Source of the DNA: Actinomycetota bacterium
GTDB lineage: Bacteria; Actinomycetota; Acidimicrobiia; Acidimicrobiales; Ilumatobacteraceae
Reading direction: 5' to 3'
DNA: 42,209 nt
NCBI GenBank assembly: GCA_009919275.1
Contig: RGCG01000011.1
Span: 1-42,209, forward strand
Shown here: in pieces, positions 7,893 through 16,096 of the stretch
Layout: each line of letters opens with the position of its first letter
Numbering within the stretch: position 1 is the stretch's first letter
Program-made: the position numbers and the translations under genes
The notes under the pieces: generated by a model
What the model saw: the letters and a program-made list of their open reading frames with translations, nothing else
Database searches by the model: none
Told to the model about the DNA's origin: nothing

Positions 7893-8737
7893 CCGGCTCT
7901 CTTGTTCTCGTCGCAACGCCCATCGGCAACCTTGGTGACGTCTCGCAACGCAGTCGCGAGGCACTGGCGGCCGCCGATCTCATCGCTTGCGAGGACTCAC
8001 GCCATTCCGGACGGCTGGTGAAACACCTCGGCATCGCCGACCCGACGTATGTCGTGGTGAACGAACACACCGAACGCGACGCCTGCGCGCGCATCGTTGA
8101 CGCGATCACGGCGGGCAAGACCGTGGCTCTCATCACCGATGCGGGAACGCCGGCGATCTCCGACCCCGGGGCCGTCGTCGTGCGTGCGGTGCTCGACGCC
8201 GGACTCGATGTTTCCGCCGTGCCGGGTCCCGCTGCGTTGGTGATGGCACTCGTCATCAGCGGTCTGCCCACGACGCGGTTCGTCTTCGAAGGATTCATTC
8301 CGCGCTCTGGAGGCGACCGCGACCATCGACTCGCCGACATCGCACTCGAGGAACGAACAACCATCATCTACGAATCACCACACCGCGTCGTGCGCACTCT
8401 CGCCGACCTTGCAAACGCCTGCGGGAGCGATCGTCGCGTTGCCGTTGCCCGTGAACTCACGAAACTGCACGAGGAGGTGTGGCGCGGAACCCTCGCTGGC
8501 GCAATCGAGCACTTCAGCGCAAAGGAACCACAGGGAGAGTTCGTCGTCGTCATTGATGGCGCGGGACCGGCTGCGCCTGCCAACGACGAACAAATCGCAG
8601 GCGCCGTCGACGCTGCGCTCGCCAATGGCCTGTCGGTACGCGATGCAGCCGACCACGTTGCAACCGCACTCGGCGTCGCGCGACGCACCGCCTACCGCGT
8701 GGCGCTGTCACGACGCGGTACATCGGAGCAACCATGA
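7889..8737 (+). CDS. rsmI: 16S rRNA (cytidine-2'-O)-methyltransferase RsmI
   Basis: RsmI uses S-adenosylmethionine to methylate the ribose of C1402 in the 16S rRNA decoding centre. The 282-residue protein has the family landmarks in order: LVLVATPIGNLGD near the start, CEDSRHSGRLVKHLGI, the SAM loop TDAGTPAISDPG, VPGPAALVMAL, FEGFIPR, and the C-terminal RsmI HTH-like domain (NGLSVRDAADHVATALG). ATG overlaps the DUF192 stop (ATGA) and its own stop overlaps the HAD gene start. Linkage to metG matches other actinobacteria. Confidence 0.96.
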   Translation: MTGSLVLVATPIGNLGDVSQRSREALAAADLIACEDSRHSGRLVKHLGIADPTYVVVNEHTERDACARIVDAITAGKTVALITDAGTPAISDPGAVVVRAVLDAGLDVSAVPGPAALVMALVISGLPTTRFVFEGFIPRSGGDRDHRLADIALEERTTIIYESPHRVVRTLADLANACGSDRRVAVARELTKLHEEVWRGTLAGAIEHFSAKEPQGEFVVVIDGAGPAAPANDEQIAGAVDAALANGLSVRDAADHVATALGVARRTAYRVALSRRGTSEQP

Positions 8738-9402
8738 AACAGCATGTTCTCTTCTTCGATCTCGACGGCACGGTCGCCGATTCGGGTGCAGGAATCATGG
8801 GAGCGATGAACGAGGTGCTGGCCGCGCGCGGCGTTGCGCCGCTGACGCGCGACGACCTGGCACACATTGTCGGACCACCACTTGCGACTTCGTACCCGAC
8901 TTTCTTCGTGCCGCGCGGTCTGCCCGTCGACGGGGCAGACGAGTTCATTGCCGACTATCGCGCGGTCTACACGCCCAAGTACGTGCCGCGAACTCCACCC
9001 TTCGAGGGAATCCTCGACGTGCTCGACGTGCTGGGTCGCGACTGGCACCTGGCCGTTGTGACGTCGAAGCCCGAGAAGCAGGCGTTGATGGTTCTCGACG
9101 TCACCTCGGCACGCAGTCGATTTCTCCACGTGGTGGCTGCCGAATCGGACAACGAAGTGCCCAAAGCACGGTTGCTGGAACAGGCGATTCGCGACCTGCG
9201 CGACCTCCACGACGTCACCGTCGACCACGACGAGTGTTGGATGATCGGCGATCGACATCACGACATCGATGCCGCCACCGAGGTCGGCACCAAAGGCCTG
9301 GGTGTGCTGTGGGGTTTCGGTTCGCGCGCGGAACTCACCGCCGCGGGGTCACATGCAATTGCCGAATCACCGGCCGATTTGTTGACGCTGCTCGCCCGCT
9401 GA
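8734..9402 (+). CDS. HAD-family hydrolase (Gph/phosphoglycolate phosphatase-like)
   Basis: This 222-residue HAD-superfamily hydrolase has motif I DLDGTVADS with the nucleophile Asp, motif II/III VVTSKPEKQ, and motif IV GDRHHDIDAA. The cap after motif I is helical, as in subfamily IA phosphatases such as phosphoglycolate phosphatase and pyrophosphatase PpaX. The real substrate is not evident. It overlaps rsmI by 4 bases and ends 1 base before the stop codon of the convergent thioesterase gene, leaving no room for a separate terminator. Confidence 0.88.
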   Translation: MKQHVLFFDLDGTVADSGAGIMGAMNEVLAARGVAPLTRDDLAHIVGPPLATSYPTFFVPRGLPVDGADEFIADYRAVYTPKYVPRTPPFEGILDVLDVLGRDWHLAVVTSKPEKQALMVLDVTSARSRFLHVVAAESDNEVPKARLLEQAIRDLRDLHDVTVDHDECWMIGDRHHDIDAATEVGTKGLGVLWGFGSRAELTAAGSHAIAESPADLLTLLAR

Positions 9403-9403
9403 T

Positions 9404-10204
9404 TCAACCGCGACCGAGAAGGGCGAGCTGTCGCGACTGGGCGACAAGGTTGCCCGCTTGATCCCACATCTCGCCGTCTTCCTCGGTGAGGCCGCCCTGT
9501 ATGACGCGGGAACGGAAAACGCACGCAACCCGCGTGCCGACGGGTACCGCACGCACGTGGACGGTGAGTTCGATTGTCGGCACCCAGGCCTTCGGCACCG
9601 GAACGTTGAACACCGGCGGGGCGAACGAATCGGCGATGGTGAGCAGGCCGAGAGTGTCGATCGGGCGACCGTCGCCGAACTCGAACCAGCCGCGCATCAC
9701 CGCAACGCCGCTGGTTTCGCCACGCAGGAATGCCGTGTCGTCGGGATGAATGCGCGAGTCGAACCGGTTGGCGAACTCGACGGGCATCGCGGTGCCGTCG
9801 TGGTTCCTTGGCACACATTCTTCGAAGGGTGGAATCTCGGGGGGCGTCGCGGAAACGAACTGATCGTCGGTCACGTCGGCCGTCTCGCCGAACGCGCCGA
9901 GGAAACGCACCGCCGAGCGACCGTTGACGACGATGCTCGCGTTCATGGTGGTCAACAATTTCCCAGTTTTCACCGTGTCGACCTCGATGTTGATGGGGCC
10001 GGCTTGCACGGGTGCGAGATAGTGCGCCGTCACGGTGAACGGGTCGCGACGTCCCGAATGCTCGCGCATCGCACGACCACCGAGGGCGAACAGGTATCCC
10101 CCGTTCGCATTGCCCATGATGTCCCACCCGGGCAGAACCGTCGCCGAGTACCGACCTTCTGCCATTTTCTCGACTGCGGTCGCGGAATCAAAGGCGAAAC
10201 TCAC
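9404..10204 (-). CDS. Acyl-CoA thioesterase family protein (double hotdog, TesB-like)
   Basis: The 266-residue length and pattern match TesB-like thioesterases with two hotdog domains that hydrolyse acyl-CoA. The N-terminal domain has GNANGGYLFALGGRAM (about residues 31-46) and VTAHYLAPVQAG, the usual helix and strand of this family. The C-terminal domain has LLTIADSFAPPVFN and PTIELTVHVR. GTG 10204 was chosen because family similarity begins with SFAFDSATAV and a TACGCT hexamer lies 8 bases upstream. It is divergent from metG with only 24 bp between the start codons. Acyl specificity is unknown. Confidence 0.83.
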   Translation of the reverse strand: MSFAFDSATAVEKMAEGRYSATVLPGWDIMGNANGGYLFALGGRAMREHSGRRDPFTVTAHYLAPVQAGPINIEVDTVKTGKLLTTMNASIVVNGRSAVRFLGAFGETADVTDDQFVSATPPEIPPFEECVPRNHDGTAMPVEFANRFDSRIHPDDTAFLRGETSGVAVMRGWFEFGDGRPIDTLGLLTIADSFAPPVFNVPVPKAWVPTIELTVHVRAVPVGTRVACVFRSRVIQGGLTEEDGEMWDQAGNLVAQSRQLALLGRG

Positions 10205-10212
10205 TGATGCCG

Positions 10213-10222
10213 AGCGTATCCT
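10213..10222. promoter_or_regulatory. Overlapping back-to-back -10 elements for metG and the thioesterase gene
   Basis: The 10-base block AGCGTATCCT holds TATCCT (10217-10222) for metG and, on the other strand, TACGCT (10218-10213) for the thioesterase gene. The two hexamers share the central TA base pairs. The + hexamer ends 6 bases before GTG 10229 and the - hexamer 8 bases before GTG 10204. There is no Shine-Dalgarno sequence for either gene. Confidence 0.6.
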
Positions 10223-10228
10223 CGTCAG

Positions 10229-11734
10229 GTGCCGCGTTTCTCGCTCACCACCCCCATCTATTACGTGAACGCACGACCCCACTTGGGTCACGCGTACACC
10301 ACCATCGTGGGTGATGCCTTCGCGCGCTGGCACCGGCTGAACGGCGACGACGTGCACTTTCTCACCGGCACCGACGAGCACGGTTTGAAAATTCAACAGG
10401 CCGCCGATGCGGCCGGTGTATCACCCCAGGCGTTCACCGACTCCATTGCACCGCTCTTTGCCGATGCCTGGGCGCGCCTCGACATCAGTTACGACGACTT
10501 CATCCGCACGACCGAAGAACGTCACAAGCGTGGCGTGGCCAAGTTGCTGCAGGCCTGCTACGAGGCAGGCGACATCGAACTCGACACGTACTCGGGCCTC
10601 TACTGCGTGGCCTGCGAGGCGTACTTCACCGAAGAGGAACTCGAGGGTGGCAACTGCCCGGTGCACAAGCGCCCCGTCGAACACGTCGAGGAAGAGAACT
10701 GGTTCTTCCGTCTCTCACGGTTCGGCGACCGACTCCTCGACTGGTACGCAAAACACCCGGGGTGCATCACTCCGTCGTACCGCATGAACGAGGTCACCTC
10801 GTTCATCAAGCAGGGTCTGCGCGACTTCTCGATCAGCCGCAACAGCCTGAAGTGGGGCATCCCCATTCCGTGGGATTCAGAACACGTCACCTACGTGTGG
10901 TTCGACGCCCTCGCCAACTACATCACCGCAGTTGGCTACGGAACCGATGACGACGCCTTTGCGCGGAACTGGCCCGTGTCGGTGCACCTCATCGGCAAGG
11001 ACATCATCCGGTTCCATTGCGTGTACTGGCCCGCCATGCTCATGTCCGCCGGAATCGAACCGCCCCAACATTGGGCGGTTGGCGGCTGGCTCCTCGTCGG
11101 TGGCGAGAAGATGTCGAAGACCACGGGCAACGTCGTCAATCCGCTCGATCTCATCGACGAATTCGGCGTCGATGGTTTCCGCTACTACGTCCTTTCCGAT
11201 ACTCAGTACGGCAACGACGGTGACTTCACCTACGAAGGTCTCGTGTCGCGTTACAACTCCGATCTCGCGAACAACCTCGGCAACCTCGCGGCCCGCGTTG
11301 CAACGGTGGTACAGAAGAAGTGCGACGGCATCGGTACCGCACCGCGTCCCGATTCGCCGTTGCGCGAAATCGCCGAACGCGCCGTCGCCGATACGTCCGC
11401 CGCGTGGCAGTCGTTTCAACCGAGCCGCGCGCTCGAAGCCACGTGGTCGCTCATCCACGCCACGAACGCATTCCTCGAAAACCACGAACCCTGGAAGGCC
11501 GAACCCTCGCCAGAGCTCAACGGCATCATGGGCGACGCACTCGAAGCGCTGCGCATCGTGTCGATCCTCTGCGTTCCGGCCATGCCCGGCACGGCCCAGG
11601 CTGTTTGGCAGCGCATCGGACTCGACGGTGACGTGTCCGCTCAGCTGTTACCCAATAGCGTTTCCTGGGGGAAGTACCCCGCGGGACGCAGCGTCGAAAA
11701 GGGCGATCCGCTCTTCCCGCGCAAGTCCAAGTAA
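10229..11734 (+). CDS. metG: Methionyl-tRNA synthetase
   Basis: MetG charges tRNA-Met. The 501-residue protein starts with TTPIYYVNARPHLGHAY, which contains the HIGH signature as HLGH, and carries the KMSKS loop as GEKMSKTTGN near residue 295. The connective domain has only one Cys pair region (CVACEAYF and GGNC), in line with the one-knuckle bacterial type. The C-terminal helical anticodon domain is complete but the optional EMAP-like dimer domain is absent, which is common in actinobacteria. GTG start fits the leaderless promoter just upstream. Confidence 0.97.
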   Translation: MPRFSLTTPIYYVNARPHLGHAYTTIVGDAFARWHRLNGDDVHFLTGTDEHGLKIQQAADAAGVSPQAFTDSIAPLFADAWARLDISYDDFIRTTEERHKRGVAKLLQACYEAGDIELDTYSGLYCVACEAYFTEEELEGGNCPVHKRPVEHVEEENWFFRLSRFGDRLLDWYAKHPGCITPSYRMNEVTSFIKQGLRDFSISRNSLKWGIPIPWDSEHVTYVWFDALANYITAVGYGTDDDAFARNWPVSVHLIGKDIIRFHCVYWPAMLMSAGIEPPQHWAVGGWLLVGGEKMSKTTGNVVNPLDLIDEFGVDGFRYYVLSDTQYGNDGDFTYEGLVSRYNSDLANNLGNLAARVATVVQKKCDGIGTAPRPDSPLREIAERAVADTSAAWQSFQPSRALEATWSLIHATNAFLENHEPWKAEPSPELNGIMGDALEALRIVSILCVPAMPGTAQAVWQRIGLDGDVSAQLLPNSVSWGKYPAGRSVEKGDPLFPRKSK

Positions 11735-11755
11735 CCGCCCCGCCAACACCTTTTT

Positions 11756-12514
11756 ATGTGGACCGATACCCATTGCCATCTCGAGGACAATCGCATGGAC
11801 CTCGGCACCGAGGCGGCGGTTCGCGCCGCCCGCGACGCGGGCGTATCAACCATGATCACCATCGGGTGCGACGCCGACACCAGCCGCGCTGCCATCGCAG
11901 TTGCTGCACAGCACCCCGAAGTGTGGGCAACGGTCGGACTGCACCCCCACGAGGCACAGCACGGCACCGACCAGTTGCTGCCTTTCATCGACCAACCTCG
12001 CGTCATCGCCATCGGTGAGTGTGGTCTCGACTACTACTACGAACACTCCGATCGTCCGTCGCAGCGCAGGGCGTTTGCCGAGCAAATCGCTCTCGCCCAC
12101 CAACACGAACTCACCCTTGTCGTTCACACCCGCGACGCCTGGGACGAAACCCTCGACATCCTCGATGCCGAAGGAGTGCCCACAAACACCGTGATGCACT
12201 GCTTCAGCGGTGGGCCCGAGCACGCGAAGTTGTGCCTCGACCGCGGAATGTTCCTCTCTTTTTCCGGCATCGTCACGTTCAAGAACGCCGCCGACCTGCG
12301 CGACGCGGCACTGATGTGTCCCGAGGACCGGCTCCTCGTGGAAACCGACAGTCCGTATCTCGCACCCGTGCCGCACCGGGGCAAGCAGAATCAACCGGCG
12401 TTCGTCGCCGTGGTGGGCAATGCGATCGCAAAACTGCGCAACGTTGCCCCGGAACATCTCGCCGAAGCAACGTCTCGCAACGCGCGTCGTGCATTTCCGC
12501 GAATGGCAGCCTGA
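11756..12514 (+). CDS. tatD: TatD-family metal-dependent DNase/hydrolase
   Basis: The 252-residue protein is a TatD-type TIM-barrel hydrolase with 3'-5' exonuclease activity in characterised members. It begins WTDTHCHLED (metal ligands), continues with VGLHPHEA, IGECGLDYYY, VVHTRDAWDE, MHCFSGG and ends with LLVETDSPYLAP. All metal-binding residues seem present. It lies 21 bases after metG, the same order as in mycobacteria, and 2 bases before the next gene. Confidence 0.95.
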   Translation: MWTDTHCHLEDNRMDLGTEAAVRAARDAGVSTMITIGCDADTSRAAIAVAAQHPEVWATVGLHPHEAQHGTDQLLPFIDQPRVIAIGECGLDYYYEHSDRPSQRRAFAEQIALAHQHELTLVVHTRDAWDETLDILDAEGVPTNTVMHCFSGGPEHAKLCLDRGMFLSFSGIVTFKNAADLRDAALMCPEDRLLVETDSPYLAPVPHRGKQNQPAFVAVVGNAIAKLRNVAPEHLAEATSRNARRAFPRMAA

Positions 12515-12516
12515 CG

Positions 12517-13047
12517 ATGAACGTCTACGAGCGTCGCCGCATCGCGGTTCTCGCAATCGCAACCACGGTGATCGCGTTCGCATTCGTCGCAACCAACGGC
12601 TCGTCCGACTCGGCCACCGACACCACCACCGGAGTGACAACGACGATCGAGTCGACCTCCACCTCGACGCCGCTCGAGAATGCCTCGGCCGTTGGCCCGC
12701 TCGCGGATGATTCGTCGAAGCCGGTCAACCTCGACGGCCCTCTCGCCCAGCAACCCACGGGCACCGCTCCAATCGCTTATCCCGGCCCGGGCGAAATGAA
12801 CCGCGTCAACGCCAAAGCCAGCTACGTGCGGTTTCCCGACTACAACTCGGCAATTTGTTACGCCTCGACGGCACCGCTCGGCGTCGAGGTCACCATCGTC
12901 AACCTGAACAACGGACGGTCGCTCACTTGTACGAACGTTTTCGCCGTCACCCTGCCGGCCGGCGCCGACGTCGTCATCCACACGCCCCTCTATTTGCAGA
13001 TCGCGAACCTGGTCGACGCGCCGCTTCCCGTCACGGTGAGCTGGTGA
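12517..13047 (+). CDS. Membrane-anchored protein with RlpA/DPBB-like C-terminal domain at the rpfB position
   Basis: The 176-residue protein has an N-terminal membrane segment (about residues 9-26) after a short basic start, a Ser/Thr-rich spacer of about 60 residues, then a C-terminal domain. That domain has ASYVRFPDYNSAICYAST, PLGVEVTIVNLNNGRS, and a final LPVTVSW strand, which I read as a double-psi beta-barrel of the RlpA type, the fold also found at the end of Rpf-family proteins. The usual acidic and DRGP-type residues of active DPBB enzymes are not seen. Between tatD and ksgA mycobacteria carry rpfB, so this is probably a reduced cell-wall protein replacing it. It overlaps ksgA in a GTGA. 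Confidence 0.62.
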   Translation: MNVYERRRIAVLAIATTVIAFAFVATNGSSDSATDTTTGVTTTIESTSTSTPLENASAVGPLADDSSKPVNLDGPLAQQPTGTAPIAYPGPGEMNRVNAKASYVRFPDYNSAICYASTAPLGVEVTIVNLNNGRSLTCTNVFAVTLPAGADVVIHTPLYLQIANLVDAPLPVTVSW

Positions 13048-13892
13048 CACTCAGCCGTCCGCAGGCCGCGGCCCTTCTCGAGCGCCACGGTCTGTCGCCG
13101 CGCCGAACACTCGGCCAGAACTTCGTGGTCGACCCCAACACCGTGCGACGCATCGCCCGTCTGGCCGGAGTGGCGGCGGGTGACGTCGTCATCGAAATCG
13201 GCGCGGGGCTCGGTTCTCTCACGGCCGCGCTCGCCGAAACCGGTGGCGCCGTTGTCGCCATCGAGGTCGACCGCGGCATCGTCCCCGTACTGCGCGACCA
13301 GATGACCGCTTTCCCCAACGTCGAGGTGCACGAGGCCGACGCGATGCAACTCGATTGGGCGGCGTTCATCGCGTCCATCAACTCCACGCGCGGCCGTGAC
13401 GCGCACGCTCCCGTCACCGTGGTTGCGAATCTCCCCTACAACATCGCAACTCCGCTTGTCGCCGACCTGCTCGACGACGTGCCCGAAGTGCGCTCCATGC
13501 TCGTGATGGTTCAGGCAGAAGTGGGCGAGCGATTCTGCGCGGCACCGGGAACCGAGGCCTACGGTGCCGTCAGCGTGAAGGTCGCCTACTGGGCACACGC
13601 CGAAATCGTCGGTTCGGTTCCGCCCACCGTGTTCCTGCCACGACCGAAGGTTGACTCGGCTCTGGTGCGCATCACGCGCCACGCACGCCCCGCGGTCGAC
13701 GACGTCGCACCCGAACAGCTCTTCACGCTGGTTCGCGCCGGCTTCGCCAAGCGGCGCAAGATGCTGCGCTCGGCGCTGGCGGGGGTTGTGTCGGCCGAAC
13801 ACTTTGCGGCGAGCGGCATCGATCCCACTTTGCGCGCCGAGCAACTTTCGCTCGGCGACTGGGCAAAACTGTGCCGAACGGTTCACCAATGA
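13044..13892 (+). CDS. rsmA: 16S rRNA dimethyladenosine transferase KsgA/RsmA
   Basis: RsmA (KsgA) dimethylates A1518 and A1519 near the 3' end of 16S rRNA, a late ribosome-assembly step. The 282-residue protein has the N-terminal RRTLGQNFVVDPNT, SAM motif I EIGAGLGSLT, motif IV NLPYNIATPL and the C-terminal domain FLPRPKVDSALVRI and FAKRRKMLRSAL. GTG 13044 is used because homology starts right there; it overlaps the upstream stop (GTGA). The stop overlaps the ispE start (ATGA). Confidence 0.96.
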   Translation: MTLSRPQAAALLERHGLSPRRTLGQNFVVDPNTVRRIARLAGVAAGDVVIEIGAGLGSLTAALAETGGAVVAIEVDRGIVPVLRDQMTAFPNVEVHEADAMQLDWAAFIASINSTRGRDAHAPVTVVANLPYNIATPLVADLLDDVPEVRSMLVMVQAEVGERFCAAPGTEAYGAVSVKVAYWAHAEIVGSVPPTVFLPRPKVDSALVRITRHARPAVDDVAPEQLFTLVRAGFAKRRKMLRSALAGVVSAEHFAASGIDPTLRAEQLSLGDWAKLCRTVHQ

Positions 13893-14635
13893 CAATCCCC
13901 GCCCATGCCAAGTTGACACTCGACCTGCGCGTCACCGGCGTGCGCGACGATGGCTTCCATCTCATCGACGCCGAGATGGTCACCCTCGACCTCGCCGACT
14001 CGCTCGCCATCACCCCCGTCCCGGACAAATCGATGCTCACCGTCGATGGTCCCTACGCCGACGGCATCGACACCGGTCCCGGCAATCTGGTTCTGCGCGC
14101 TCTCGCGTTGGCGGGTCGCAGCGCCGAGGTGAATCTCACGAAGAACATCCCCCACGGCGGTGGTCTCGGTGGAGGTTCCGCCGATGCAGCCGCGGTGTTG
14201 CACTGGGCGGGCTTCGGCGACATGGTCGCGGCCTCGCGACTGGGAGCCGACATTCCCTTTTGCATGGTGGGCGGTCGGGCCCGCGTGCGGGGTATCGGCG
14301 AAATCATCGAGCCGTTGCCGTACGACCACATCGACATCACGCTCGTCATTCCGCCCTTCGGCGTGTCGACACCACTCGTCTACAAAACGTGGGATTCAAT
14401 AGGTGGGCCGCGTCACGCGGGCTCCCCGCAAGGTGCGAACGATCTCGAGCCGGCTGCGCTGGTTGCCGAGCCCCGACTTTCTCGCGTCCGCGACAGAATC
14501 AGCGACGCAACAGGCACGACACCGTTGCTCGCGGGCAGTGGGTCGACGTGGTTTTTGCGCGGCCACTACGAATGGCTGGCCGACGCCCTTGCCGATTGCA
14601 CCGTGGTGCTGACACGCACGGCACATCGAGCCTGA
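13889..14635 (+). CDS. ispE: 4-diphosphocytidyl-2-C-methyl-D-erythritol kinase
   Basis: IspE is the GHMP kinase of the MEP isoprenoid pathway. The protein starts PAHAKLTLDLRVTGVRDDGFH, where the Lys and the DGFH turn are family-typical, and has the ATP-binding loop IPHGGGLGGGSADAAA near residue 90. A GSGSTWFLRG motif lies close to the C-terminus. At 248 residues it is shorter than most IspE proteins (about 280-310), mainly in the C-terminal domain, but all motifs are present. ATG 13889 overlaps the ksgA stop. Confidence 0.93.
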   Translation: MTIPAHAKLTLDLRVTGVRDDGFHLIDAEMVTLDLADSLAITPVPDKSMLTVDGPYADGIDTGPGNLVLRALALAGRSAEVNLTKNIPHGGGLGGGSADAAAVLHWAGFGDMVAASRLGADIPFCMVGGRARVRGIGEIIEPLPYDHIDITLVIPPFGVSTPLVYKTWDSIGGPRHAGSPQGANDLEPAALVAEPRLSRVRDRISDATGTTPLLAGSGSTWFLRGHYEWLADALADCTVVLTRTAHRA

Positions 14636-14646
14636 TCGTTCGAGCG

Positions 14647-14739
14647 CTATTTACGACGCTGGTGGCGGGTGCGGCGCAGCATTTTTTTGTGCTTCTTCTT
14701 GCGCATCCGCTTGCGGCGCTTCTTGATCAGTGAACCCAT
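14647..14739 (-). CDS. Small ribosomal subunit protein bS22 (AURKAIP1/COX24 family), 30 residues
   Basis: A 30-residue peptide is encoded: it begins MGSLIKKRRKRM and ends RTRHQRRK, with 18 of 30 residues Lys or Arg. This closely resembles the mycobacterial small-subunit protein bS22, which sits in rRNA near the decoding region, and the AURKAIP1/COX24 domain. It is convergent with ispE (11 bases between stops). TATCGT (14755-14750) lies 10 bases upstream of ATG with no clear SD, so a short or leaderless transcript is likely. Such short genes are often missed by gene callers. Confidence 0.85.
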   Translation of the reverse strand: MGSLIKKRRKRMRKKKHKKMLRRTRHQRRK

Positions 14740-14827
14740 AAGGCTCACGACGATATCGGTCGGTGCGCTGAAACGGAAAGCCCGAAAAAGAAAAACCCGC
14801 TACCGTTGTCCCCGACGATTCATTCGG

Positions 14828-14902
14828 TCCGGGGTCGTTCAATTGGCAGGACAACGGGTTTTGGTCCCGTATATAGGGGTTCGAGTCCTCTCCCCGGAAC
14901 CA
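14828..14902 (+). tRNA. tRNA-Gln (anticodon UUG)
   Basis: The sequence folds as a cloverleaf. Acceptor arms TCCGGGG (14828-14834) and CCCCGGA (14892-14898) pair fully. The anticodon arm is ACGGG/CCCGT around loop TTTTGGT, giving anticodon TTG for glutamine. The T arm AGGGG/CCTCT has loop TTCGAGT. Discriminator A is followed by an encoded CCA (14900-14902). TACCGT at 14801-14806 is a possible -10 for its promoter. A tRNA-Gln next to prs is a known actinobacterial arrangement, although glmU, often between them, is absent here. Confidence 0.96.
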
Positions 14903-14944
14903 TCCGCGAGCGCGAGGGTTTTCGGGCTTGTTCATCACCTCACC

Positions 14945-14950
14945 TAATAT
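14945..14950 (+). promoter_or_regulatory. -10 element TAATAT of prs
   Basis: TAATAT is a near-consensus -10 hexamer in a high-GC region, about 57 bases before prs. In contrast to many neighbours, prs has a leader and a good Shine-Dalgarno stretch (GGGAGAGG) about 7 bases before its ATG. No convincing -35 was seen. Confidence 0.5.
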
Positions 14951-15007
14951 TCGTGACGGCGGCGCGGGGCGGCCGAAAGCGGGACTGGAAGCGGGAGAGG
15001 TGCCTGA

Positions 15008-16015
15008 ATGAACGGCCTGAACATCGACAGGGTCACAACGAAACGACTGTCGCTGTACACGGGTCGCACCCACCCCGAACTTGCCGAAGAGGTGGCCGAA
15101 CACCTTGGCATTCGTCTGGGCGACGCCAACATCGTCGAGTTCGCCAACGGGGAATTGCGTCCCCGCTTTGCCGATTCGGTGCGCGGTGGCGATGTGTTCG
15201 TCATGCAAACGCACTACGGCATCGACGGGCGTTCAATCAACGACTCGATCATGGAACAACTCATCATGATCGACGCCGCGTACCGCGCGTCGGCGAAGCG
15301 AATCACCGCGGTGTGTCCCTTCTACGGTTATGCCCGTCAAGATCGCAAGGCAGAAGGTCGCGAACCCATCACGGCGCGACTCATCGCCGACATGTTCCGC
15401 GCCGCCGGCGCGGGTCGCATGGTGTCGGTCGACCTGCACAGCGGTCAGATCCAGGGTTTCTTCGACGGCCCCGTCGACCACCTCACCGCAATGCCGGTAC
15501 TCGAGAAGTACGTGCGCAAGAACGCAAGTGAGGGCATGGTCATCGTGTCGCCCGACGCCGGTCGCGTGAAGGTTGCCGAGCGCTTCGCACAGCACCTCTC
15601 CGACATGAACGCCGACGTGGCCTTCATCAACAAGCGTCGTCCGAAGGGCACCACGAACGTCGCCGTCGCAAAGGAAGTCATCGGCGAAGTCGAGGGACGG
15701 CTCTGCATCCTCACCGACGACATGATCGATACCGGGGGCACCATCACCTCGGCAGCCGAACTGCTGCTCGAGCGCGGCGCGACCGAGGTCTGGGCAATGG
15801 CAACCCACGGTGTGTTGTCGGGTCCCGCGATCGACCGTCTCGAGCAGAGCGCCATCTCACGGGTCGTCGTCACGAACACCCTTCCTCTCGCAAAGGAAAA
15901 TCGGCTCGACAAGATCGAGGTGCTCTCGGTCGCCCAGATCCTTGCCGACGCACTCGCGGCCGTTTTCGACGAGACGAGCGTGAGCGAGCTCTTCGGCGGC
16001 GAAAACCAAGCCTGA
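15008..16015 (+). CDS. prs: Ribose-phosphate pyrophosphokinase
   Basis: Prs makes PRPP from ribose 5-phosphate and ATP for nucleotide, His and Trp synthesis. The 335-residue protein has the class I features: FANGELRPRF near residue 45, CPFYGYARQDRK (flexible catalytic loop), SVDLHSGQIQGFF, and the PRPP-binding loop LTDDMIDTGGTI near residue 240. A good SD supports ATG 15008. It is followed 81 bases later by rplY, which appears to have its own promoter. Confidence 0.97.
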   Translation: MNGLNIDRVTTKRLSLYTGRTHPELAEEVAEHLGIRLGDANIVEFANGELRPRFADSVRGGDVFVMQTHYGIDGRSINDSIMEQLIMIDAAYRASAKRITAVCPFYGYARQDRKAEGREPITARLIADMFRAAGAGRMVSVDLHSGQIQGFFDGPVDHLTAMPVLEKYVRKNASEGMVIVSPDAGRVKVAERFAQHLSDMNADVAFINKRRPKGTTNVAVAKEVIGEVEGRLCILTDDMIDTGGTITSAAELLLERGATEVWAMATHGVLSGPAIDRLEQSAISRVVVTNTLPLAKENRLDKIEVLSVAQILADALAAVFDETSVSELFGGENQA

Positions 16016-16080
16016 CCTTCAACCCGGTCGGGACCCGACACCGGGCCGCCCGCACGTGGGTTTTCGCCGGAATCGGCCCG

Positions 16081-16086
16081 TAGACT
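16081..16086 (+). promoter_or_regulatory. -10-like TAGACT upstream of rplY
   Basis: TAGACT ends 10 bases before ATG 16097 and no SD lies between, which suggests a leader of only a few bases. The prs-rplY gap also holds a GC-rich inverted repeat (CCCGGT and ACCGGG near 16024-16047) that could pause or end prs transcription, although it has no T run. Confidence 0.45.
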
Positions 16087-16096
16087 CCAGTCCCCT

